A stretch of DNA of 64,000 bases from JAIWNK01 sp964453115 (GTDB lineage Bacteria; Chloroflexota; Anaerolineae; Anaerolineales; Anaerolineaceae): the NCBI GenBank assembly GCA_964453115.1, contig CAYVRT010000003.1, positions 1 to 64,000 of the forward strand, written 5' to 3'. The translations under genes were made by a program, and so were the position numbers. Shown here piece after piece: positions 7,562-14,379 of this stretch (position 1 is its first letter; every line of letters starts with the position of its first letter). The notes beneath the pieces are model-generated. The model had not been told where the DNA came from and ran no database searches. It saw only the letters and a program-made list of their open reading frames with translations.

Positions 7562-8980
7562 ATGATGAAGCACAAGTTTTTCTCGTTTGCAATGGTGTTG
7601 GTGCTGGTGTTGAGCAGCGGTTGTGCGTCCATTCAAAACGCACAACAGGCAATGCAGTTTGAGACCGCCCTCGCAGAGAAAGGGGAGCTTTCGGCGTTTG
7701 TGGTTGCCAATGGTGCCGTGCGGCCTGCGCATCAGGCCTCGCTCACCTGGCAGGTGGGTGGACGGGTGCAGGTGCAAGACCTGTCCATTGGCAGCGCCGT
7801 CAGCCGTGACCAGGAACTGGCGCGCATTGCGCCGGATAGCCTGCCGCAAAGCCTGGTGCTGGCGCAGGTGGACCTCATTCAGGCGCAGCAACAGCTGCAA
7901 GACCTGCAAGATAATGCGCTTCAGCAGGCAGAGGCGCAGCTGAGCCTGGTGCAGGCACAACAGGCGCTGGAAAAGGCGGAACGCAAGCGGCGTGCGTTTG
8001 GCAATGGACAGCGGCAGGTGGCGCAGGTGACACTCGATTCGGCTCAGGCTGAGGTAATTTTGGCCGATGAGGCGGTCACAAATGCACAGCGCTTCTTCGA
8101 TATGGTGGATGACCGCCCGCCCAGTGACCCGGAACGAGCCATGGCACAGCAGCAGCTTTCGCAGGCCATTCAACAGCGCGATCTGGCCTATGCCAACCTC
8201 TCGTATCTCACCAGCGCCCCAACCAGCAGTGAAGTGGCGCTGGCCGATGCCGAGCTTGCCCTGGCACAGGCGCAGCTGCTCGATGCGCAATACAAGAATG
8301 ACCGCATCAAAGACGGTGTGCCAGCGGATGAGCTGAGGGCTGCTGAGGCGCGCTTGCAGGCAGCCCAGATGACGCTTGAACAGCAATTCCTCCTCGCACC
8401 GTTTGATGGCATCATCACCCGGCTGAGCGTGGAAGATGGAGACCTGGTGACGCCGGGCAGCCTGGCTTTTCAGATGGAAGACCGCTCACACCTGTATGTG
8501 GATGTGTCAATTTCTGAGTTGGATATCAATTTCATCCAGCAAGGCACCGAGGTTAGCCTTAGCTTTGATGCGATTTTGGGCCAATCCTATGCCGGGCGGG
8601 TGCTTCAGGTGGGCATGAGCGGTGAGCGCAGCCAGGGCGTGGTCACTTATCCGGTTGTGATTGAGGTGCTTGAGCCGGATGAGGCGATTAAATCGGGGAT
8701 GACCGCTTTGGTGCGGATTCAAACCCAGTACGTTCAAGATGTGCTGCTGGTGCCAAATGCGGCTGTGCGCGTTTTGGATGGTGAGCGGGTGGTGTTTGTG
8801 CAGCGCGGCACGGGCCTGCCGCAGCCAGTGCCGATTCAGTTGGGCATTTCCTCCGAGGTGTATAGCCAGGTAATCAGCGGTGATTTGCAGGAAGGCGATG
8901 CAATTGTTCTCAACCCCGATTTGTTGATGCAGATGCAAACCCAAAGCAATTCAATGCTCACGGTTGGCGCAGGAGAATGA
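7562..8980 (+). CDS. HlyD/MacA-type efflux adaptor lipoprotein
   Basis: 472 aa. I start at the first of two adjacent ATGs (7562/7565), giving a signal KHKFFSFAMVLVLVL with lipobox LSSGCAS; an earlier ATG at 7451 would displace it. After the lipobox comes a first half-barrel and lipoyl-like segment (LTWQVGGRVQVQDLSIGSAVSRDQELARI), a long Gln/Ala-rich coiled-coil hairpin (about residues 100-290), then the second lipoyl half (LLAPFDGIITRLSVEDGDLVTPGSLAF) and a beta-barrel domain. The coupled ABC ATPase and permease make this the periplasmic or extracellular adaptor of a MacAB-like exporter. The substrate is unknown. The stop codon is 1 nt before the ATPase start. Confidence 0.9.
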   Translation: MMKHKFFSFAMVLVLVLSSGCASIQNAQQAMQFETALAEKGELSAFVVANGAVRPAHQASLTWQVGGRVQVQDLSIGSAVSRDQELARIAPDSLPQSLVLAQVDLIQAQQQLQDLQDNALQQAEAQLSLVQAQQALEKAERKRRAFGNGQRQVAQVTLDSAQAEVILADEAVTNAQRFFDMVDDRPPSDPERAMAQQQLSQAIQQRDLAYANLSYLTSAPTSSEVALADAELALAQAQLLDAQYKNDRIKDGVPADELRAAEARLQAAQMTLEQQFLLAPFDGIITRLSVEDGDLVTPGSLAFQMEDRSHLYVDVSISELDINFIQQGTEVSLSFDAILGQSYAGRVLQVGMSGERSQGVVTYPVVIEVLEPDEAIKSGMTALVRIQTQYVQDVLLVPNAAVRVLDGERVVFVQRGTGLPQPVPIQLGISSEVYSQVISGDLQEGDAIVLNPDLLMQMQTQSNSMLTVGAGE

Positions 8981-8981
8981 G

Positions 8982-9680
8982 ATGCAGGCAACCGAAACCA
9001 ATCATTGGGTAATTGCCGGTGATGACTTGACCAAAACTTACTGGATGGGCAAGGTGCAGGTCAACGCGCTGAATGGGGTTTCGCTGCGCGTGGCGACTGG
9101 CGAGGTGGTCGCCATTATGGGGCCGAGTGGTTCGGGCAAATCTACATTGATGAATATCCTCGGTTGTCTGGATCGTCCGACCAGTGGTGACTATGTGTTG
9201 GATGGCGAGCCGGTTTCCAGCCTGCGCGATGATGCCCTGGCCCGCATTCGCGGGCGCAAGGTGGGCTTTGTCTTTCAGAGCTTCAACCTGCTGCCACGCA
9301 TCTCGGCGCTGGCAAATGTTGAGCTGCCGATGCGTTATGCCGGCAAGAGCCGCGAGCGCCGCGCCCGCGCTCGCGCTGCGCTGGAGGCCGTTGGGCTGGG
9401 TGACCGGCTGCACCATAAGCCGACCGAACTTTCGGGTGGTCAACAGCAGCGTGTGGCAATTGCCCGTGCCCTGGTCAACGACCCGGCCATGATTCTGGCG
9501 GATGAGCCAACCGGTGCCCTGGATACCCGCTCGGGGCGTGAAATTCTCGATTTGCTCTTGCAACTCAACCGCGAACGCGGCACAACCCTCATCCTGGTCA
9601 CGCATGACCCGCTTGTTGCCGCACGCGCGCAGCGCAGCATCACCATTCGCGATGGCAAGGTGGAAGGAGCAACACAATGA
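8982..9680 (+). CDS. ABC transporter ATP-binding protein, MacB/LolD type
   Basis: 232 aa. All nucleotide-binding motifs are present: Walker A GPSGSGKST, Q-loop VFQSFNLLPRI, signature LSGGQQQR, Walker B MILADEPTGALD with the catalytic Glu, and the H-loop LILVTHD. The LPRISALANVELPM segment is characteristic of the MacB/LolD/FtsE clade, which powers mechanotransmission rather than substrate translocation across the membrane. I chose the ATG at 8982 because AGGAGA is 6 nt upstream and the alternative at 8964 lies inside the adaptor gene. It overlaps the permease start by ATGA. Confidence 0.94.
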   Translation: MQATETNHWVIAGDDLTKTYWMGKVQVNALNGVSLRVATGEVVAIMGPSGSGKSTLMNILGCLDRPTSGDYVLDGEPVSSLRDDALARIRGRKVGFVFQSFNLLPRISALANVELPMRYAGKSRERRARARAALEAVGLGDRLHHKPTELSGGQQQRVAIARALVNDPAMILADEPTGALDTRSGREILDLLLQLNRERGTTLILVTHDPLVAARAQRSITIRDGKVEGATQ

Positions 9681-10906
9681 ATCTGGGACAGGCGATGGTA
9701 GAAGCACTGCAAAGCCTGACGGTGAATAAATTGCGCTCGGCATTGACGATTCTGGGGATCGTGATTGGCGTGGCGGCAGTCATTGCCATGATTTCGCTTG
9801 GGCGCGGTTTGCAAGCCTCGGTCAGTGATCAGCTTTCTGGCATTGGCTCAACAACGCTGATGCTTTTTTCAGCCCCCGACCCCGAAATCCGCAACCCCAA
9901 ATCGCTGACGATGGGCGATTTGCGTGCCCTGTCTGACCCGCTGCAAGCGCCAGATGTGGCCGATGTGGCCGGGTTGACGATGGGGCAGGCAACCTTGAGC
10001 GCAGGCAGCAAAACACAGACGGTTAGTTTCTATGGTGTGACGGCTAATTACTTTGCACTTGGCAACCTCAAACTGGCCGAGGGAGACCCGCTCAAGGAAG
10101 AGCATGTTTTGGGGCAGAGTGCGGTGGTGGTGCTGGGGCCGCGCCTTGCAAAATCGTTGTTTGGGCGTGAGACCGGTTTGGTGGGCGAAACTGTGCGGAT
10201 TGATGGGCAGCCTTTTCGCATCATTGGCATCCTCAAACCGGCTGGCAGTAACCTGAGCTTCATTGAGACGGACAACGCCGCTTTGCTGCCCATTTCGGTG
10301 ATGCAGACGCGCCTCTCGATTCGTTCGCCGCGCGATGCGGTGGATTTTATCACCGTTCAGGTGCGCAGCGCCGACCGGGTGAAACAGGCAACCCAACAGG
10401 TGCAGCAAATTGTGCGCATTCGCCATCAGACTCCGGTGGGCTTGAGCGATATTTCTGTCTTTGTTCCGCAGGATATGCTCAACGCCGTCAATCAGATTAT
10501 GGTGACGTTGACCATCTTCCTCGGCGGGGTGGCTGCCATCTCGCTCCTGGTGGGCGGGATTGGCATTATGAACATCATGCTCGTTTCGGTCACAGAGCGG
10601 ACGCGCGAAATTGGTCTGCGCAAGGCGCTTGGCGCTCGGCGCGGCGACATCTTGCTTCAGTTTTTGGCCGAGGCGGCAACCCTCAGCCTGGCTGGCGGTT
10701 TGCTTGGCATTTTCTTCGGCTGGCTGATTGGCCTTGTTTTTAGCTATTTTGCCAGGGCTGGCGGCAATTCCTTGGTGCCGCAAATTGGCCTGGATGCAAT
10801 TCTAATTGCGACCCTCTTCTCTTCTGCCATTGGATTGTTCTTTGGCTTCTACCCGGCCAACCGGGCGGCGCGTTTGCAGCCGGTGGAGGCGCTGCGCTAT
10901 GAATGA
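9677..10906 (+). CDS. ABC transporter permease, MacB family
   Basis: 409 aa. It has one N-terminal membrane helix (ALTILGIVIGVAAVIAMISLG), a large extracytoplasmic MacB_PCD domain (about residues 45-270, including GLTMGQATLSAG and GESAVVVLG-like strands), and three C-terminal helices forming the FtsX domain. The FtsX signature LVGGIGIMNIMLVSVTERTREIGLRKALGARRGDIL is complete. It starts within the ATPase stop (ATGA overlap), so the three genes form one translationally coupled exporter operon. A terminator follows at 10930. Confidence 0.94.
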   Translation: MNLGQAMVEALQSLTVNKLRSALTILGIVIGVAAVIAMISLGRGLQASVSDQLSGIGSTTLMLFSAPDPEIRNPKSLTMGDLRALSDPLQAPDVADVAGLTMGQATLSAGSKTQTVSFYGVTANYFALGNLKLAEGDPLKEEHVLGQSAVVVLGPRLAKSLFGRETGLVGETVRIDGQPFRIIGILKPAGSNLSFIETDNAALLPISVMQTRLSIRSPRDAVDFITVQVRSADRVKQATQQVQQIVRIRHQTPVGLSDISVFVPQDMLNAVNQIMVTLTIFLGGVAAISLLVGGIGIMNIMLVSVTERTREIGLRKALGARRGDILLQFLAEAATLSLAGGLLGIFFGWLIGLVFSYFARAGGNSLVPQIGLDAILIATLFSSAIGLFFGFYPANRAARLQPVEALRYE

Positions 10907-10929
10907 AGATTTGTGCATTTGAATTCTGG

Positions 10930-10972
10930 GGCCGCTCCTTGTTCCCTGGCAGGGGGCGGCCAATCTTTTCTT
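10930..10972 (+). terminator. rho-independent terminator after the MacAB-like operon
   Basis: GGCCGCTCC pairs with GGGGCGGCC (arms 10930-10938 and 10953-10961, one G-U pair), followed by a T-rich tract TCTTTTCTT. It separates the exporter from the next promoter at 10982. Confidence 0.7.
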
Positions 10973-10981
10973 AACAGGCAG

Positions 10982-10987
10982 TATAAT
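10982..10987 (+). promoter_or_regulatory. -10 box of a leaderless promoter for the NarL-type kinase
   Basis: TATAAT ends 6 nt before the ATG at 10994, so a transcript starting at the usual distance would begin at the start codon itself. There is no Shine-Dalgarno sequence in the intervening GATGGT. No clear -35 is visible at 16-18 bp. Confidence 0.55.
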
Positions 10988-10993
10988 GATGGT

Positions 10994-12442
10994 ATGGTGA
11001 GACGTTTCTTCTCGGTTTTTCGGCGGCTGCAATGGAAACTGGCCTTCAGTTACATGGTAACAACGGTGGTGGTGCTGACGTTGCTGCTTGGCCTGGCAAT
11101 GTTTTTTAGCAGTCAGATGATCTTCTCGATGCCGCAGTATGGCAACCTCATTTTGGTGGCCTTGCAATCCGATGTTCGGCAATTGGCACCGGCCCTGGCC
11201 GTTCAGCCGCCCGATGTGCTGGTTTTGCAGCGCTGGATGGAGCTTTTGATGAGCGATGCCGGGCTGCAAATTGGCGTCAGTAACCCGGGTGAGGGCGTGG
11301 CCTTTGCTGGATTTGTGGGCGCTGATAGTTTTGGGCTGATTACAGACCGTAATGGGCAGGTGTTGGTCAGCTCGCGCCCCGAGGCGAACCTGGATGCCGA
11401 CGCACAGCGGATTTTGAACAATGCCCTGCGCGGGGAGGAAGAAGAAAACCGCCTGGTTTTCTTGAAAGAGACGCAAGTGATGGTGGCTGTGCCTGTGCTG
11501 GATGCGGAAAAGCAGGTGGTTGGGGCTGTGTTGGTTGAGGTGCAGCGTCCTAGCACCTGGGAGGTGTTGGGTGTTGTGGCTCAGGCTTCGCTTTCCAGCG
11601 CCCTGTTTTTTGGCGCTCTGGCCGGGGCCATTGGCATTTTGTTTGGCCTGTTGGTGGCGCGCGGCCTCACCCGCCGTCTGCGCAGCATGACACACATCAC
11701 CGCTGCCTGGGGGCAGGGCGATTTCTCGGTGCGCATTGAGGACCGCAGCGGGGATGAAATTGGCCTGCTGGCGACCGACCTGAACCGCATGGCCGACGAT
11801 TGGCAGGCGCTGATGCAAACCCGTCAGGAACTGGCAATGTTAGAGGAACGCAACCGCCTGGCGCGCGATTTGCATGATAGCGTCAAGCAGGAGGTTTTCG
11901 CCATCAGCATGAATTTGGGCGCGGCGCAATCACTTTGGGAGCAAGACCCGCTCGAGGCGCGCCGGCAGGTAGATGCAGCAGCAGGCCTGGCCCGGCAATC
12001 GCGCCAGGAATTGACGGGCCTGATTCAAACCTTGCGTCCGGTGCAGCTGAAGGAACGCGGCCTGTTGCAGGGGCTGGTTGAGTTTGTTGGCGAATGGGAG
12101 CGCAGCCAGGGCATTCATGTCCTGTTGCGCCTGCCGACGGCGCTCAGCCTCTCCGCCGAGGCCGAGCAGGCCCTCTTTCGCGTTGTGCAGGAGGCCTTTG
12201 CGAATGTTGCCCGGCACAGTCATGCGAGCGCCATCAGTCTGGAGTTGCGTTTGGAAGAGGGCGGGCTGCGTTTGCTGATTTCGGATAATGGCTGTGGTTT
12301 CGATGTGCAGCAGGTGCGGCATGGATTGGGGCTGCCCTCGATGCAGGAACGCATCCAGGCTCTGGGCGGCACACTGTGCGTTGAGAGTGATGCAGCCGGG
12401 ACGCGCCTCAATGGTTGGGTGCCGATGGCGGTGCGGCAGTGA
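10994..12442 (+). CDS. NarL-type sensor histidine kinase (HAMP, HisKA_3, HATPase)
   Basis: 482 aa. Start chosen at 10994, where a -10 box precedes the ATG by 6 nt and the product begins MVRRFFSVFRRLQWKL before the first membrane helix (about 20-42). An extracellular sensor domain of ~140 residues (PQYGN... to ...VPVLDAEKQVVGAVLVEV) is followed by a second helix (about 198-225), a HAMP linker (ARGLTRRLRSMTHI ... DEIGLLATDLNRMAD) and the HisKA_3 phosphoacceptor helix ERNRLARDLHDSVKQE. The HATPase domain has FRVVQEAFANVARHSHA and DNGCGFD. The 3' end overlaps the response-regulator start by GTGA, so the two are co-translated partners. Confidence 0.93.
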   Translation: MVRRFFSVFRRLQWKLAFSYMVTTVVVLTLLLGLAMFFSSQMIFSMPQYGNLILVALQSDVRQLAPALAVQPPDVLVLQRWMELLMSDAGLQIGVSNPGEGVAFAGFVGADSFGLITDRNGQVLVSSRPEANLDADAQRILNNALRGEEEENRLVFLKETQVMVAVPVLDAEKQVVGAVLVEVQRPSTWEVLGVVAQASLSSALFFGALAGAIGILFGLLVARGLTRRLRSMTHITAAWGQGDFSVRIEDRSGDEIGLLATDLNRMADDWQALMQTRQELAMLEERNRLARDLHDSVKQEVFAISMNLGAAQSLWEQDPLEARRQVDAAAGLARQSRQELTGLIQTLRPVQLKERGLLQGLVEFVGEWERSQGIHVLLRLPTALSLSAEAEQALFRVVQEAFANVARHSHASAISLELRLEEGGLRLLISDNGCGFDVQQVRHGLGLPSMQERIQALGGTLCVESDAAGTRLNGWVPMAVRQ

Positions 12443-13095
12443 ACGGCAAAATAACCGTCTTGTTGGTGGATGACCATGCCATTGTGCGCGCTGGCGTGCG
12501 CGCCTATTTGAATGCTCAGCCCGACCTGGAGGTGGTGGGGGAAGCGGCTTCGGGCGCCGAGGCCGTGCGCCTGGCCGCAGAGCTGGCCCCCGATGTGGCC
12601 TTGATGGACCTGGTGATGCCGGAAATGGATGGGGTGGAGGCGACCTGGCGCTTGCGGCGCGTTAGCCCGCGCACACAGGTGGTGGTGTTGACTTCCTTTC
12701 ATGAGGATGAGCAGATTTTTCCGGCGATTAAGGCCGGGGCGCTTTCCTACCTTTTGAAGGATATTGACCCGCAAGACCTGGCCGATGCGGTGCGGGCTGC
12801 CGGGCGCGGGGAGGCGGTTTTGCACCCTGGTGTGGCAACGCGGATTGTGTGCGAGCTGCGCGGGGGTGTTGATTCGGCAAACCCCTATGCCGATTTGAGC
12901 GGGCGTGAACAAGAGGTGTTGCGTTTGGTGGCTGAGGGGCTGAGCAATGCCGAAATTGCGGTGCGCCTGGTGTTGAGTGAGAAGACAGTCAAGGCGCATG
13001 TCAGCAACATTCTCAGCAAACTGCACCTGGCTGACCGCACACAGGCGGCGGTGTTTGCCTGGCGGCAGGGAATGATGAAACGGGAGGACGAATGA
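12439..13095 (+). CDS. NarL/LuxR-family response regulator
   Basis: 218 aa from the GTG at 12439, which overlaps the kinase stop (GTGA); an upstream ATG at 12415 is less likely. The receiver has the acidic pocket VDDH, the phosphoacceptor Asp in VALMDLVMPEMDG, and the conserved Lys in YLLKD. The C-terminal LuxR helix-turn-helix reads LSGREQEVLRLVAEGLSNAEIA ... SEKTVKAHVSNILSKLHL. It should be phosphorylated by the kinase just upstream and act as a transcription factor. The order kinase-regulator-membrane protein hints that the third gene is part of the signalling unit. Confidence 0.94.
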   Translation: MNGKITVLLVDDHAIVRAGVRAYLNAQPDLEVVGEAASGAEAVRLAAELAPDVALMDLVMPEMDGVEATWRLRRVSPRTQVVVLTSFHEDEQIFPAIKAGALSYLLKDIDPQDLADAVRAAGRGEAVLHPGVATRIVCELRGGVDSANPYADLSGREQEVLRLVAEGLSNAEIAVRLVLSEKTVKAHVSNILSKLHLADRTQAAVFAWRQGMMKREDE

Positions 13096-13616
13096 ACGAA
13101 GAACGGTTGCAAATCGCCCGGCGGCAGCTGGTGCGCTTTGGCTGTGCCGGGCTGGGCCTGGCAATGCTGGTTGTGATTTTGGCCTGGCTGATAAGTGGCG
13201 ACCTGGAGGGTGAAACGGTGCTGGTTGGGGCAGTTTTTGCCCTGTTGTTGGGCGGCCTATCTGCCCTGGCCGGGCCGCGCCCGCGCCTGGCACTCGGCTT
13301 GCTGGCAGCGCTGCTCGGCCTGATGGTGACGGCAGATGTCTTTGCCTATGGCCTGGGCGAGATTGGCAGCATTGCCTATCTGCTGCCGGTGCTGTTGATT
13401 GCCTGTGGCCTGGGCCTTTGGCCGGGGCTGGCAGCAGCGGCGCTGGTTTCGGCGCTGGTTTGGCTGGCTGCCTGGGGCGCGGCGCAGGGCTGGTTGCAAC
13501 CCTTCACCCCCTATCAGCTTTCACACCTGACCTTCAACGCGCCGGTTCTCATGGTGATTTTCTTCCTGTCTGCGTCTCTGGTCGGTTTCTGGCAAAGGGC
13601 TTTGAAAGCAATCTAG
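13092..13616 (+). CDS. small polytopic membrane protein coupled to the response regulator
   Basis: 174 aa with about five hydrophobic segments (for example GLGLAMLVVILAWLI, VGAVFALLLGGLSAL, LALGLLAALLGLMV, YLLPVLLIACGLGLW) and a short basic C-terminus. Its ATG overlaps the response-regulator stop by ATGA, so it is co-translated with the two-component pair. I do not recognise a family. The layout resembles stand-alone membrane sensor modules, so an accessory sensor is possible but unproven. Its 3' end overlaps the convergent amidohydrolase by 4 nt. Confidence 0.7.
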   Translation: MNEERLQIARRQLVRFGCAGLGLAMLVVILAWLISGDLEGETVLVGAVFALLLGGLSALAGPRPRLALGLLAALLGLMVTADVFAYGLGEIGSIAYLLPVLLIACGLGLWPGLAAAALVSALVWLAAWGAAQGWLQPFTPYQLSHLTFNAPVLMVIFFLSASLVGFWQRALKAI

Positions 13617-14356
13617 CGGCTTTTTGAGTGATTGCTCTCCAGCTCGTACAGGAGAATTTGATCCGTTCCGTGTTCTGCCTCTGCCAGAACCACACCATCT
13701 GAACTGACGACCATTGCTCCACCAAACGACGCTTCAGGTTGATTCGCATCCTCTAAAGAGTTGACAACCAGGGATGTTTTGCCGATTTTTCTGATTTCAT
13801 CCAGGTAGGCTTGACGCTCTTCTCTCTGCCACCGGTCTATATCGGGCGATTTGCCATCAAAGCTCCGAGACAATGGTAGGATAAAAAAGGCGATTTCTTT
13901 GCTAATTTTCGCTTTTACCTCGTCGTGAAATAAGTCGCCACACAAAAGCACGGAAATTTTACCAAACTCAGTATCCACAGTGCGGACTTGATCGCCTACG
14001 GCAAACGGCGGACGCTCAATGATTTTGCGGTGCACATGGACAACCTGACCGGATGGGGCCAAAAGCACGGCGGAGCTATAAACGCCCGCCTGTCCTTTCT
14101 CCAACAAACCGAAGCAAATATAGCATTTGTATTCCTGAGCGATTCTTGAAACCATTGCCGTTGTTTTGCCTGGGATGGGTTCTGCAAACCTTTCAAAATC
14201 CTGTGTTTTGTACAGGTATCCTGTAAAAGCACATTCTGGCAAACAGATCAGGTCCGGCTGATAGAGGCTCATTTCCGCCAATCTTGTCTGAAGATGAAGT
14301 AAATTTACCGACGGGTTTCTGATTTCTATTTTTAAAGGAATAAGGCAGATTTTCAT
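13613..14356 (-). CDS. carbon-nitrogen hydrolase (nitrilase superfamily)
   Basis: 247 aa, typical of the superfamily. The catalytic triad is recognisable: Glu in DLICLPECAFTGY, Lys in VHVHRKIIERPPF, and Cys in ISVLLCGDLFHDE. Members hydrolyse amides or nitriles, including omega-amidases, carbamoylases and biotinidase-like enzymes; the substrate cannot be read from the sequence. It lies 23 nt downstream of the rifampicin-phosphotransferase-like gene on the same strand, so the two probably share a transcript. Its base composition is noticeably more AT-rich than its neighbours, which may mark separate acquisition. The Shine-Dalgarno is weak (AGGTCAGG). Confidence 0.85.
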   Translation of the reverse strand: MKICLIPLKIEIRNPSVNLLHLQTRLAEMSLYQPDLICLPECAFTGYLYKTQDFERFAEPIPGKTTAMVSRIAQEYKCYICFGLLEKGQAGVYSSAVLLAPSGQVVHVHRKIIERPPFAVGDQVRTVDTEFGKISVLLCGDLFHDEVKAKISKEIAFFILPLSRSFDGKSPDIDRWQREERQAYLDEIRKIGKTSLVVNSLEDANQPEASFGGAMVVSSDGVVLAEAEHGTDQILLYELESNHSKSR

Positions 14357-14379
14357 CCTGACCTCTTAAACAAGCAGTA

